64,000 nucleotides of DNA from Ancylostoma caninum. Taxonomy: Eukaryota; Nematoda; Chromadorea; Rhabditida; Ancylostomatidae. The position numbers and the translations under genes were made by a program. The stretch is from the NCBI GenBank assembly GCA_037903475.1, contig JBAJFG010000019.1:6261001-6325000 (forward strand), given 5' to 3'. The notes below the pieces were generated by a model. It was not told where the DNA came from, searched no databases, and saw only the letters and a list, made by a program, of their open reading frames with translations. The stretch's first letter is position 1. Each line of letters starts with the position of its first letter. This document shows, piece after piece, positions 1 through 12,015 of this stretch.

Positions 1-168
1 GCGCGACCGCGTCACCGTGATAATAAATCACAGGGCTTCTTCGATCGTTAGTTGGTCCTCTTGATAAATGACATCAAATAAGATGACAGGGCACTATTAG
101 GCTAGTTCTGCCCCGAAATTTAAAAAAAAATTTCAGTACTGTTCTGTCTCTGGGCTTCATGAAATATT

Positions 169-942
169 GCTGATATAGTTGTTGTTGAAAGCTCCTCAAT
201 ATCTTTATTAGTAAGCTTTCGGTATTTAACGCCTTCTTCAGACCTAAATATTAACAATCCGTTGCTATCTCATCACAAGCTTACAAATAGGAACAGTTGA
301 ACAATACCTAGAGGCAGGAAGTTAATAAGTCTTTCTGACTTCATTTGCTCTCAGGCAATTGCTGACCTCTACAACGATAACTTAGGTTGGAGTTCGACAT
401 AGTTCAATATGTTAAGAAAAGAAGAACCTCGCTCCTAAGATGTTGGTCGCAGAATGATACGTTACGGCAAGAGATCGGAGAGGCATTTATACTCATAGTT
501 ATGAGATCAATCTCAACACATCACGCAACTCCTCTCTGTTGTTTATCTCTGGACTGTGCCTCCTTATTTCCAATGCCTCCATAATTTTCCTTTCCAGAGT
601 ATTCACAAGATGACGGTGGAGGACTTTGATTTTCAACTTCGGAGCACGCTCGTACTTATGTTCCAGAGTGCGATGACTTCAAAAGCTTTCTGAGGGAGGA
701 AGGGTTCGTTAATGCCCTGCTCGTCCAGAGATAAACAACAGAGCAATTGCCTGAGAGCAAACGGAGTCAGAAAGACTTATTAACTTCCTTCCTGTCTCTA
801 GGTATTGTTCAACTGTTTCCATTTGTAAGCTTGTGATGAGATAGCAATAGATTGTTAATATTTAGGTCTGAAAAAGGCATTAAATGCCGAAAGCTTACTA
901 ATAAAGGCATTGAGGAGCTTTCAACTGAACAACTATATCAGC
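169..942. repeat. Foldback element with long inverted arms
   Basis: The left arm (about 169-375) starts GCTGATATAGTT and reappears in reverse complement at about 740-942, ending AACTATATCAGC. Both arms carry the same AGCTTTCGG and AGTCAGAAAGACTTATTAACTTCC-type blocks. A shorter inner pair around 530-560 and 715-740 (TCCAGAGATAAACAACAG) continues the fold. No transposase reading frame lies between the arms, so this is a non-autonomous foldback or MITE-type element. Confidence 0.7.
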
Positions 943-949
943 AAAAAAA

Positions 950-2258
950 ATTCGCCCAAAATTCGCTTGAGGGGGTTACTTGAGGTGCTGTATATAAATA
1001 TACCGTATCCATTTTGTACCGTCACTCCATTTTCGTAGGGATACGGTAGGTACAGAGTGACCCAAAAGTCTTTGGCCGGTGTTCAAATGCAGCGAAAAAC
1101 GTTATATAGGGAGCGATCGTGACCAAACTACGAGGGTGATTTACCAAGAGTGCTTCCAGCAAAACAGGTTCTAATTCGATCTCCAATGCCCTTTTGCAGC
1201 ATTAATGTCCCTATGACATCACCAAAGAAATCGTATACATAGAACCGCGGGGTGTCCAATATGGCAATCAGATTATGGAAAAGAGAAGAATGAACTCAAC
1301 GGAACGGCATTCTCGCTCGTCTATCAAATCGTTTCTCGAATAGGAGTGAAGTTCCGAGGGTGGACTCATTCATGATGACTTTTGGAGCTTAGCTGCTAAC
1401 GTTTCCGAAAATGTTCTAGCTCGGTGCGCCGTGCGTTGAATTTCCTACCAGGAACGTTCCCTACCTCAGAGCTGCGTTCAAAGTTGGGCGCTTGCTCAGA
1501 CTATCGGTATTTCACAAACAGTAAGGAAACGGTTATCCACTTCGTCTTCAGCTCTCTCACAACCTTCGTTTAATCCGCTTGACCATGCAGTGCAGTGTTT
1601 TTGGGAGAGAATGTCCTGCTGTGGTTTACGTCACAACTGCCTCCCTGCGGACATCCTCTGAACGGCATCTAGGGGGAAAGTTTCGACTACGCACAAATGT
1701 CCAGAGGCAATTCCACTTTGGAACATTTTCGCCTTTGCTGCATTAACAAGAAGCAAGCTTTTGAGATCCAAACAGGGCAAGTATTTGGCAGTGGTCCTGG
1801 CAAAGCATTCCCTCAATTTGAACGTCATTGATTCTCATTCAGAGTTTTTGCAGCACTTTAACGCTGGCCAAAAACATTTGGGTCACCCTGTACATGGTAA
1901 ATGTTGCATCTCGCAGAAACCTCTCAAATCTTGCCTAGGGTTGTTGTTACTGGCGCTGATCACGATTATGAACATTATTTTGAACGCCACCTTCGTGTCC
2001 TCTCCCAGCATTTACTTTCAGTTTCCTACCGTATGCCTGACGCACTCCTTCGAAAATGAGGTTTCTGTGAAAAGTGGATACGATATTCGTGTTCAGCACC
2101 TTAAATGACCTCTCTATGCGAGATGTGAAAAGATTAAATGAAGAACCATACCTACCGTACACCTACCGTAATCCTACAAAAACGAAGTTACGGTGCCAAA
2201 ACAATGTAATACATATTCGCGTTCAGCACCTCATATAACCTCCTTGAGCAAAGTCTGG
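950..2258. mobile_element. Inverted-repeat element ending in GAGGTGCTG, split by a mariner
   Basis: About 100 bp at the left (CGCTTGAGGGGGTTACTTGA, then GAGGTGCTG and a GTAGGGATACGGTAGGT block) reappears inverted at 2150-2258. The right arm contains the phrase ATTCGTGTTCAGCACC seen in other repeats here. The space between the arms is largely filled by the mariner relic at 1051-1892, which must be the younger insertion. No coding sequence of its own is visible. Confidence 0.6.
1051..1892 (+). mobile_element. Decayed Tc1/mariner-type transposon
   Basis: The terminal inverted repeats read TACAGAGTGACCCAAAAGTC at the left and, on the reverse strand at the right, TACAGGGTGACCCAAATGTT, flanked by TA, the target dinucleotide of Tc1/mariner elements. 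On the plus strand around 1560-1700 a broken frame gives a motif resembling the mariner NPLDxxVxxxxE region, here FNPLDHAVQCFWE, followed by an in-frame stop. At about 840 bp with stops and no complete ORF it is a dead copy. Confidence 0.7.
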
Positions 2259-2387
2259 GCGGATTTTCTTTTTGGAATTTTGGGGTGGAACTAGCCGAAT
2301 AGCGCCGATGATGTACTATCGAGAAAACCCTGACTTGCTAGAGCGGTGATCCCAGTGCGGTAATAACATGTAAAAAAAAATTACAAG

Positions 2388-3404
2388 CTATGTAAGCGTG
2401 TGAGGCACCTGCTCATCCATAGCTTCAGGAAAGAACCCCAATTCAAGTTGGTAGTGATCAAGCAAATCCCTGTCAGAAGCGTTGCAATCGGTCACCATAG
2501 TCTGGTAACGCCTCTGTACCGACTCCCAAGAAACCTGAATGAAATTACTAAGAAATGAGACAGCAAACACTAGCAGTGAAGTAAAAAGAACCTAAAAAAT
2601 TACTGCGGAGTACTCCATGAGATACCTACTAACCAGGGTCTTCTGCTGAGACTTCTGTTCTCTCAAGATTATATCCACAAGGAAATCGCGGACCTGAACA
2701 TTTCCAATACAAGTGTAAAAAGCTTAATACGGACAATATAAAGATATTTGATTCTGTTGAACAGAATACAAAACAGAAAACAAGAATGCAAAACAAAATA
2801 GACATACTGTTGTCAAATCGTGGGGCTTCACAACAGCTACTTCACGAACTTGCTTTCTGAAAATACATATAACGTTTGTGTGACCTACTCACCTACTCCA
2901 GAAATGAAATCTCAATTGCTCACTTGTCACGCGTTATCAGTTTGGGTCTATGCCTTGCTCTGGGAAAAAACCGAACAGCAAATTGATGTCCATTGTTTTC
3001 GCCATCTGATAAACTGTTGCAAACCGCGTTAACGGGATCGGCACCGGTCTCCTGAAAAAAAAGGTTATGCTAGGGAGCGCTAGTCAAGCTAATGATTCTG
3101 GCAGAAGTAATGCACACAGAAATCATGTTTTCTAGTAGCACTACAACAAACACTACTGCTACCCGAAGAAGAGAGCAGGAGAACATCAAGAAAAACATGT
3201 CCTACCAGGCTATGCGGTGATTGAACGGTAGCAGGTCTTTGTTCGTTGCTGAAATATACGCATCAGATGAAGTTGGCATGAATGAAAATCACTGTAAGTA
3301 TATACCTATCTGCGCAATTTCGTGCATAGCGCTCGACTTCATGTGCCAGAGACATGTCCTGCTACAGTTTCACCACGACAGGATAAGACAGCACGTTGCA
3401 AACT
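2388..3404 (-). CDS. Unrecognised multi-exon gene, possibly secreted
   Basis: Five exons chain in phase on the minus strand: 3248-3206, 3051-2924, 2856-2808, 2693-2634 and 2534-2388, the last ending in TAG. Acceptors are typical nematode sites (for example TTTTTTTTCAG before 3051, ATTTCATTCAG before 2534) and donors are GTAGGA, GTGAGC, GTATGT and GTTAGT. The product holds segments such as FAVRFFPRARHRPKL, VRDFLVDIILREQ and ELGFFPEAMDEQVPH. A further possible exon at 3404-3374 would add FATCCLILSC, which looks like the end of a signal peptide, but its own 5' exon was not found. I recognise no family. The 5' end is incomplete; the C-terminal exons are well supported by phase and composition. 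Confidence 0.6.
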
Positions 3405-3993
3405 CTGAATCACCTAAGAGGGCAAAACATCGTAGAATTGACGTAAATTATTATAGCCACTGCAAACCGTGAAGCAAAAGGCCTGTTAAACACTTCATAA
3501 TCAGGAACTAGAGACTACTGAGACGTTCTTTAATTGATAAAGAGATCATCACCAATGTTGGGTGCTTACAGGTTCAAGCATTAAAAAAACCCATGAAGTA
3601 CCCTTTGAACAGGAAAAACCTCAGCAGGCAAACAAGTTATAACGAGTGAACGACGAAGACGGTTGTTTTCTTGTTCTACAAAACGCATCCAAACGAGCTA
3701 TTAGCAATTGTTACAGGGCAGGCCCCAGCAAGAGCCTTCCGTAGGGTCGGAACAAAAACGGAGCCCCCTTTGAAAAACAAAAATTTTACGAAGTCCCCCA
3801 TGGATACTGAGACAGCCTAAAAGAAGCCTGAGCGTTTCGCAATCAGGCTGGGAATCCCTAAAAACCAAAAAGCTGGCCTGGGAAGGTGGCCACCATGCTC
3901 CTCGAGTAGTATGTACACCACCCGCGTCGAGGTCGCCGGCGACTGGGCTCATTGATGGCCTGGGTGACAGTTGGTCAAGGATGTGACCTTCCG

Positions 3994-4060
3994 AAGCGAT
4001 GAAAATAGTAGCTGAGATGAAGGGTATTCATCTCAGCTCAGCTATTATTTTCATGCTTTC
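3994..4060. repeat. Imperfect hairpin
   Basis: AATAGTAGCTGAGATGAA is followed after a five-base loop by TTCATCTCAGCTCAGCTATT. The arms extend outward to GAAGCGATGAAA and TTTCATGCTTTC. It lies between genes and could be a short MITE or a transcribed hairpin; the sequence alone does not decide. Confidence 0.6.
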
Positions 4061-4093
4061 AAACAAACATGAAAAAACGTGAAAACATTCAGC

Positions 4094-4216
4094 ATGGACT
4101 GCATGACACTATTGAGAAAAGAACAAGAGTATTTCAAAAGTACTTCCAAGATTAGCAAGGCCCTGAAAGGAGAGAAGCTAAAAAACAACATTGAAAAGGT
4201 GAAAACGCAAAAATAA
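4094..4216 (+). CDS. Possible small lysine-rich exon
   Basis: A good acceptor (AAACATTCAG) immediately precedes C-ATG at 4094. The 40-codon frame is lysine-rich and helical in character (EYFKSTSKISKALKGEKL) and ends TAA at 4216. A possible donor, GTGAAA, lies inside the frame at about 4198. No partner exon or poly(A) signal was found, so this may be an isolated exon or chance. Confidence 0.22.
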   Translation: MDCMTLLRKEQEYFKSTSKISKALKGEKLKNNIEKVKTQK

Positions 4217-4482
4217 GAACACTTTCGAAACAAAAACGAAGCTTGGAGATGAGGCTGACTTGAATGAAGCGCGGCGTCGCAAATGAAACCTATGCGTTTC
4301 AATGGTACGTTGGCGCATCGTAGGGTGTAAAAAAGTATAGATTTATAGGGCTATATCTCTGCTAAAAGGAGATGATATGGAACATACTATGGCGCGTATG
4401 ATAGCAATGGATTGGATGTATAGGTGTTTGCAAAGGCAGCAGAAACTTATGTGTTTGAATAGAAAAACTATGCTCCTGAAGT

Positions 4483-4546
4483 GCCACGAAAGGCTGAGCC
4501 TTTCGTGGCTGCGGGTCCAGCCTTTCGTGCGAAAGGCTGGACCACT
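4483..4546. repeat. Two adjacent perfect palindromes
   Basis: CCACGAAAGGCTGAGCCTTTCGTGG is followed after a few bases by GTCCAGCCTTTCGTGCGAAAGGCTGGAC. Both share the core AGCCTTTCGT. The pair looks like a compact inverted-repeat element or its remnants. Confidence 0.7.
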
Positions 4547-5030
4547 TAATGAGCATACAATTTTTCGATTCACATAGGTTTGGGCAACCATTTCAAACAC
4601 TTATTGTGCACTCTCAGACACATCTTTGCCCAAAATTTGAAGTGAATCCGTGAAGTGTGAACTTAGTTACGTAGCACAGTTTCTTTTAATTTAAATAAGT
4701 TTGAAATGTCTTTCCAAAGAACTTCCAGTATTCCCTTTGTTCTTATTTGACCGAAAGTTTCAAGTCAATCCATGCTGCTTCGGCAGCACACCAATCCTTC
4801 GTACCCTCCGTATAGTGAGAACCTGTAAAGTCAAAGTACTAAGAGCCGTTTTCTCACGAGGCTTTTTCCTATTTGCTCTACCAACGTATTGTCCTTCTTA
4901 GGACCAGCAAAAATCCTATTTCTTAGGGGCTCTGCCCCTGACCCTGTACGAAGCCCCCTTTGAATTTCGCCCTTTTCACGAAGCCCAGCATGCCTCCGGG
5001 ACAGCTGTGCTGGGGCCTGTTACAGGGTGT

Positions 5031-5186
5031 TTTTCCGGGAGTAAAATCGGTGCAATTGCGGACCCAGTACAAAGGCTACGTGCGAATTGCTGGAACCTCC
5101 GCTTTCACGTGGTCTTTCGACTGAGAATTTGATCTATTGGAATGGATCAGATCGCGCGCGATTTTACTCCCGGAAAACACACTGTA
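5031..5186. mobile_element. 156-bp MITE (TACAGTGTGTTTTCCGGGAG termini)
   Basis: The left end TACAGGGTGTTTTTCCGGGA plus GTAAAATCG matches the right end in reverse complement (TACAGTGTGTTTTCCGGGAG plus TAAAATCG). The ends start with TA as expected for a Tc1/mariner-type target site. It has no coding potential. Confidence 0.75.
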
Positions 5187-5699
5187 CCAAGTGCACTAGC
5201 CGTGGAGCAGGTCGACACATGAACGCCCAACACTTGAAAAGGTTCCAGAGAAATCTTATTCACTCGATAGTGCAATACTCTTCGAGTCCATCAGTATATT
5301 ACATATACTGGAATTGGAAGTAAGTGATTGTGAGGAAGAATGTTTGAAAAAAGCTAGCTAAGATGGCAGAAAAGTTATATATTGTTGCGAAACTGTCTTG
5401 CAACGAAAGAGCTGTGAGGGCAGAAATATGGCTTTCATACATTCTCCGATGGCGCCACATGGCGCGAGAAGTGACTGGCGCGCAGGAATCTTCTCTCTCT
5501 CTGAAAGTCCCCTTGGATTTGCCGCATGGCAGGGAAAACGCCAGACCAAGCTCAGAAAATGCCGCCGGTGTAAAACGGGTTCCATACAATTTCCGATGAG
5601 CAGGAATCTTCATGGCGTGAATCGGAAAATCCATGCAACCAGCTTTAGGCGGCTTTCATACAGCAATGCAGCGGAGGTCTCGCGCGTAGCAAAATCTCT

Positions 5700-5960
5700 G
5701 AAACCCCCTTGCTCGCGGCACTTGCCGCGCGAGCTCGCTTAGCGCTGCCGTGCCCTATCCTTCCTCGGGCACTCGGCGACCGCGAACGGCGGGCGATAGA
5801 AACTCAGACACTCGGAGCGGGCGGCCCGCACACCCATCTGGGAAGACAGGCCCAGCAGCGGCCCTATTTTGTGGGCGTGGCTTATTCCAGGCCGGGCAGC
5901 GGCCCTTAAATTTTAGCGGCCCACCCGGTCGCCCTTAAAAACTTGGCAGCGTTGCGAAGG
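5700..5960. repeat. GC-rich dispersed repeat
   Basis: A strongly GC-rich block containing GGCCCAGCAGCGGCCC, TTTGTGGGCGTGGC and CGGCCCACCCGG stands out against AT-rich surroundings. Related phrases (GGCCCAGCAG, GTGGGCGTGGC) recur at 13236-13515. It is best read as a copy of a GC-rich interspersed repeat; the forward ORFs over it are low-complexity artefacts. Confidence 0.5.
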
Positions 5961-7329
5961 GGACGCCGCCACTGCGCGAGGTCACGCATGCAATATCGAT
6001 TCTTTTCGCTTATAAGTATTCATTCCCGTTTTGTTCGTTGCTTATTTTGTATTGACATGTGCTTAAATTGTTTCCTAATCGATGGAAGTGTTTGAATAAT
6101 GTGAGTTTTCATCGTATGTGTCTAAGTACTTTCAGATGGTACTTTATTACTTTCAAATCTCCTCCTACTTCATTGTGGAAAACCTTTGAGTTTTATATCA
6201 TGAAGGACTAGAAGATCGTCCAAGGAAGACGTACTCACTGCAGTCAAATGGAATGAAAGAGTGAAAGTTGTGCGAATCTGCAGGTTATGAAGATGTAAGT
6301 TCTAAGTTTCTCAGTCACTATCTCAAGTAAAAAGCATAAATTATTTCATTATAGAGTTCCGCTTGAAGAAGGTATCTCACATCTGGGACGCAGCATTCAA
6401 CAACGATAATCTCATGTTTAGATTCTAATACCGGTTCCTGGAACGAGATCTTGAAATACATAGGATTACATTCATCTTCTTCTCCTCTGATTGATTATGT
6501 TCAGAATTCATCCTCATTCTATAAAAAAGAAACAAAATACCAGTGCGCTGCCATGTTCATCTCACTGAAAGACCATATTATTTGTCTTTTTACTAGTGGC
6601 CCCGTAAGCCACCTTATTGTGCTACTTTCTGTAGTGTAACGGTATTGACCCGGTGTGGTTTTTCGTGCGCGCCAACAGGTTGTGTGAGATTCACGTCCTC
6701 AACTCGAGCTACACTATCTCACAACTGTATATGTATATCTACATATAACATTATTCAGTCGAAAAAGAGCACATAGCGTAGCGAATGAGAGAAGATAACT
6801 CACAGAATCCGTGAATCAATTTTTGTTGTTTCTATCTCTGTCTTTCGCGAGCAGCGAGCATACCAAGGACTGCGTGAAATACAGAACACAACTGCTTTTG
6901 TGTTGTACAAACCAGTCGGTCAATAACTCAGTAAGCCAATCATACAAACACACCCTCAGCATTACCACTGTATGTGACTATCCCATCCTTCTAGTTCAAA
7001 CCAAACTTATTCTAAAAACTTCATACTTTCCCAAAATTTTGAACAAAAACTGAAAACAAATTATCGTGAAAAGAGAATAAGCATCACGACCGCCTATTTC
7101 CACCAATCTTCTTTGTCATTACTCACCGATATTCACCGACACGACGTGGCTCATTTATACTAAACCAAAAAAGTTCTAAGTGATGATTAAGAAAGTGATC
7201 AATACTCAAGTCCACGTGGCCTAGGGAAGGGAGATGATAAACAGGGTTGATGGGATAAATGAGTAGGAGCATAAGTTATTGGTTATTTTTCGCTTAAGCT
7301 CAAGAAACGAAGATGCTTCATGAGATTGG
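5961..7329. other. AT-rich stretch, no gene resolved
   Basis: One weak spliced pattern exists (TTTCATTATAG acceptor near 6350 followed by a short open frame ending at 6428), but its phase does not connect to any upstream exon. No repeat family or RNA gene was recognised. Confidence 0.4.
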
Positions 7330-8170
7330 TGGGATACTTGGGGAGGTGATCCACGGTGTTGGCGGAATACATGGGATGGGTGGGTAAATTATTGCTTAGG
7401 CTTTTGCCTGAACTTCTGGAACGGAATGTAATCCACGGGTTGGGGGGATACATGGGGTGGGTGCGTAAATTGTCTAGGCTTTTGCCTGAGTTTCTGGAAA
7501 AGGAGGTGGTCCACGGGGTTGGCGAGAAACATTGGGTGGGTGCGCAAGTTACTGTCCAGGTTTTTGCCTAAGCTTCTGGAGGTGGTCCACGGGGTTCTTT
7601 AAGGTGAGCTTCTGGAAAGGGGGGTAATCTACGGGGTTGTTTATTTTCTTTACTATTTTTTATTTTCTAGACTTTTCCCTGAGTTTCTTGGAAGGGAGGC
7701 AATCCACGGTGTTGGCGGGATACATTGGGTGGGTGCGCAATTTATTGTCCAGGCTTTTGTTTGAAATTCTGGAAAGGGGGTAATCTACGGGGTTGCCGAG
7801 ATACATGAGGTGGGTGCGCAAGTTATTTTCTAGACTTTTTCCTGAGTTTCTTGGAAGGGAGGCAATCCACGGGGTTGGCGGGATACATGAGGTGGGTGCG
7901 TAAATTATTGTCCACGCTTTTGTTTGAGTTTCTTGGAAGGGAGGCAATCCACGGGGTTGGCGGGATACATGGGGTGAGTGCGTAAATTATTGTCTAGGCT
8001 TTTGCCTGAGTTTCTGGAAAGGGAGGTGGTCCGCGGGGTTGGCGGGATACATAAGGTGGGCGCGCAATTTATTGTCCAGGCTTTTGTTTGAGTTCTTAGT
8101 AAGGGAGGTGGTTCACGGGGTTGATGAGACACATTAGGTGGGTGCGCAAGTTATTGTCAAGGCTTTTGCG
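7330..8170. repeat. Satellite of about 84-bp units
   Basis: About ten copies of a unit containing CCACGGGGTTGGCGGGATAC, GGGTGGGTGCG, AAATTATTGTC, AGGCTTTTGCCTGAGTTTCT and GGAAAGGGAGG. Copies vary by substitutions and small indels and decay at both ends. Open frames on either strand over this block are by-products of the repetition. Confidence 0.85.
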
Positions 8171-8429
8171 CGAGATAGTAACCCCGTGAGTTCCTTGGCT
8201 CAAAGTTTCACCGCATTCTATCAGTGTTGGTATTAGAGTTCGAGTAGAGTGTTTGCAAACAAACCTAATTAAGCACTTGATTCAGTCTCAACACCTGTCT
8301 GAGTAGAACTAATCCTTAGATTTTGAGAAACTCAAACTAAACAGTGGCAAACAGCTTGTCGAGGAGTCACGAAATGCCAAAATTGACTGATTGAAATTTT
8401 TGAAGACCACGACCTTGTTTTTGTTGACC

Positions 8430-11400
8430 AATGAACACGTGTTGCCTTTTGCCTGAAGCCAACGCCGCTTTACCACTGAGCCAGCCAGCCGGACTCACGG
8501 GAAAATCCCGGCCAACAGACCTCGCCAATTCAGTACTGGCCCAGTTGAACTCAAGAAAAAATTCCGACCAATGGACCAGTGCGCCCCTTTACCTAAAACC
8601 AGCGCTACTTTACCACTAGCCCAGTCAAACCCAAGGGAAAATACCGCGCAGTGGACAAGTGTGCCCCTTTACCTGAGACCGGAGCGGCACGTGTGCCCCT
8701 TCACCTGACACCGGCGCGACACGTGTGCAACTTTACCTGAGACGGGCGCAACTTTGCTGCTGACAGCGTCGCAGTCAAGGAAAAATCCTGACCAGCGGAC
8801 CGGTGTGCCCCTTAGCTTGAGACCAGCACCTATTTACCATTGGCCCAGTCGAACCCAAGGGAAAACCCTGACCAACGGACCCTTGTGCCCCTTTACCTGA
8901 GTCCGGCGCCTGTTTACCATTGGCCCAGTCGAACCCAAGGGAAAATCCTGACCAACGGACCCATGTGCCCCTTTACCTGAGACCGGCGCCTGTTTACCAT
9001 TGGCCCAGTCGAACCCAAGGGAAAATCCTGACCAACGGACCCGTGTGCCCCTTTACCTGAGACCGGCGCCTGTTTACCATTGGCCCAGTCGAACTCAAGG
9101 GAAAATCCTGACCAACGGACCCTTGTGCCCCTTTACCTGAGACCGGCGCCTGTTTACCATTGGCCCAGTCGAACCCAAGGGAAAATCCTGACCAACGGAC
9201 CCTTGTGCCCCTTTACCTGAGACCGGCGCCTGTTTACCATTGGCCCAGTCGAACCAAGGGAAAATCCTGACCAACGGACCCTTGTGCCCCTTTACCTGAG
9301 GTCGGCGCCTTTTTATCATTGGTCCAGTCGAACCCAAGGGAAAGTGGTGACCAACGACCCATGTGCCCCTTTACCAGAGTCCAGCACCTGTTTACCACTG
9401 ACGAGAAAATTCTGGCCAACGACCCATGTGCCCGTTTGCCAGAGACCAGCACCTGTTTACCACTGGCCGGAAAATTCTGACCAACGGACCCGTGCTCCTT
9501 TACCTGAGACCAGCAACTGTTTAACACTGACGGGAAAATTCTGGCCAACGACCCATGTGCCCCTTTACCAGAGACCAGCACCTGTTTACCACTGGCGAGA
9601 AAATTCTGACCAACGGACCCGTGCTCCTTTACCTGAGACCAGCAACTGTTTAACACTGGCCCAATGGAACCCAAGGCAAAGTCCTGACCAACGGACCCGT
9701 GTGCCCCTTTACCTGAGACCGGCGCCTGTTTACCATTGGCCCAGTCGAATCCAAGGGAAAGTGTTGACCAACGACCCGTGTGTCCCTTCACCAGAGACCA
9801 GCACCTGTTTACCACTGGCGGGAAAATTCTGACCAACGGACCCGTGCTCCTTTACCTGAGACCAGCAACTGTTTACACTGGCCCAGTGGAACCCAAAGCA
9901 AAGTCCTGACCAACGGACCCGTGTGCCCCTTTACCTGAGACCGGCGCCTGTTTACCATTGGCCCAGTCGAACTCAAGGGAAAATCCTGACCAACGGATCC
10001 ATCTGCCCCTTCACCAGAGACCAGCACCTGTTTACCACTGGCGGGAAAATTCTGACCACGGACCTTTGTGCCCCTTTACCTGAGACCGGCGCCTGTTTAC
10101 CATTGGCCCAGTCGAACCCAAGGGAAGTGCTGACCAAAGACCCGTGTGCCCCTTTACCAGAGTCCAGCACCTGTTTACCATTGACCCAGTCGAACCCAAG
10201 GGAAGTACTGACCAAAGATCCGTGTGCCCCTTTACCTGAGACCGGCGCCTGTTTACCATTGGCCCAGTCGAACCCAAGGGAAAATCCTGACCAACGGACC
10301 CGTGTGCCCCTTTACCTGAGACCGGCGCCTGTTTACCATTGGCCCAGTCGAACTCAAGGGAAAATCCTGACCAACGGACCCTTGTGCCCCTTTACCTGAG
10401 ACCGGCGCTTGTTTACCATTGGCCCAGTCGAACCCAAGGGAAAATCCTGACCAACGGATCCGTGTGCCCCTTTACCTGAGACCGGCGCCTGTTTACCATT
10501 GGCCCACTCGAACTCAAGGGAAAATCCTGACCAACGGACCCTTGTGCCCCTTTACCTGAGGTCGGCGCCTTTTTATCATTGGTCCAGTCGAACCCAAGGG
10601 AAAGTGGTGACCAACGACCCATGTGCCCCTTTACCAGAGTCCAGCACCTGTTTACCACTGACGGGAAAATTCTGGCCAACGACCCATGTACCCGTTTACC
10701 AGAGACCAGCACCTGTTTGCCACTGGCGAGAAAATTCTGACTAACGGACCCGTGCTCCTTTACCTGAGACCAGCAACTGTTTAACACTGGCCCAATGGAA
10801 ACCAAGGCAAAGTCCTGACCAACGGACCCGTGTGCCCCTTTACCTGAGACCGTCGCCTGTTTACCATTGGCCCAGTCGAACCCAAGGGAAAGTGTTGACC
10901 AACGACCCGTGTGTCCCTTCACCAGAGACCAGCACCTGTTTACCACTGGCGGGAAAATTCTGACCAACGGACCCGTGCTCCTTTACCTGAGACCAGCAAC
11001 TGTTTACACTGGCCCAGTGGAACCCAAGGCAAAGTCCTGACCAACGGACCCGTGTGCCCCTTTACCTGAGACCGGTGCCTGTTTACCATTGGCCCAGTCG
11101 AACTCAAGGGAAAATCCTGACCAACGGATCCATCTGCCCCTTCACCAGAGACCAGCACCTGTTTACCACTGGCGGGAAAATTCTGACCACGGACCTTTGT
11201 GCCCCTTTACCTGAGACCGGCGCCTGTTTACCATTGGCCCAGTCGAACCCAAGGGAAGTGCTGACCAAAGACCCGTGTGCCCCTTTACCAGAGTCCAGCA
11301 CCTGTTTACCATTGGCCCAGTCGAACCCAACGGAAGTACTGATCAAAGATCCGTGTGCCCCTTTACCAGAGTCCAGCACCTGTTTACCACTGGCGGGAAG

Positions 11401-11545
11401 ATTCTGACCAACAGACACATGTGTCCTTTTACCAGAGACGAGCACCTGTTTACCACTGGCGGGAAAATCCCGACCAATGGACCCGTGTGCCTCTTTACCT
11501 GAGACCGGCGCATGTTTACCACTGGCCCAGTCAAAATCAAGGAAA
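8430..11545. repeat. 80-bp satellite with higher-order structure
   Basis: Roughly 36 units of about 80 bp with the core GTGCCCCTTTACCTGAGACC, GGCGCCTGTTTACCATTGGC, CCAGTCGAACCCAAGGGAAA and CCTGACCAACGGACC. Shorter units lack the CCCAGTCGAACCCAAGG part. Variant units recur as blocks: the one with GTCGGCGCCTTTTTATCATT is at 9301 and again at 10561, exactly 1260 bp apart, and other variant blocks are about 1.13 kb apart. Long ORFs on both strands (up to 200 codons) are artefacts. Confidence 0.9.
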
Positions 11546-12015
11546 AACCCCAACCGATGGGAACAGCGCTACCATTTCGTTTCAAAACCATGTCAAGAAA
11601 CAAAACCATGTGCTAGGATTTTGTTGTAACAATAATCGACATTACAGGCGGTTCAGAAATGAGTCGGTATTAGTGCATTTTTACGTGAAAAGATCAGAGG
11701 GGCCTTTGGCAAGTCGCGCATGTTCAGGCTTGTTAGCCGCAGTGATTTTTAACTGCTTAACATGTTAGAAAGGATCCCGGAAATGATATGGGAGTACGTG
11801 GAACCCATGGCTCACCTCAGGTCCGTGAATGCACCAGTACCGACTCCTTTCCGAATGCCCTGTACTAGGATTATTGGGCTCCAAATCGGATTTGCAGGGA
11901 GCCCCTCACCCCTGAGAATGGCTTGCTGGATTAAAAAAATCTTATATCTGTTTGATTCTTTCAATCCAGTTGTTTAATTTCACCATTATTTTTTGAATTT
12001 TTATTACTAGACTGT
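11546..12015. other. Spacer between two satellites
   Basis: Unique-looking sequence with a 71-codon plus-strand frame (11762-11977) that contains EPMAHLRSVNAPVPTPF but no usable splice sites or poly(A) signal. I do not call it a gene. Confidence 0.35.

Noticed and set aside
9234..9836. 200-codon minus-strand ORF and similar frames up to 184 codons
   Set aside because: They lie wholly within the 80-bp satellite and arise from its periodicity.
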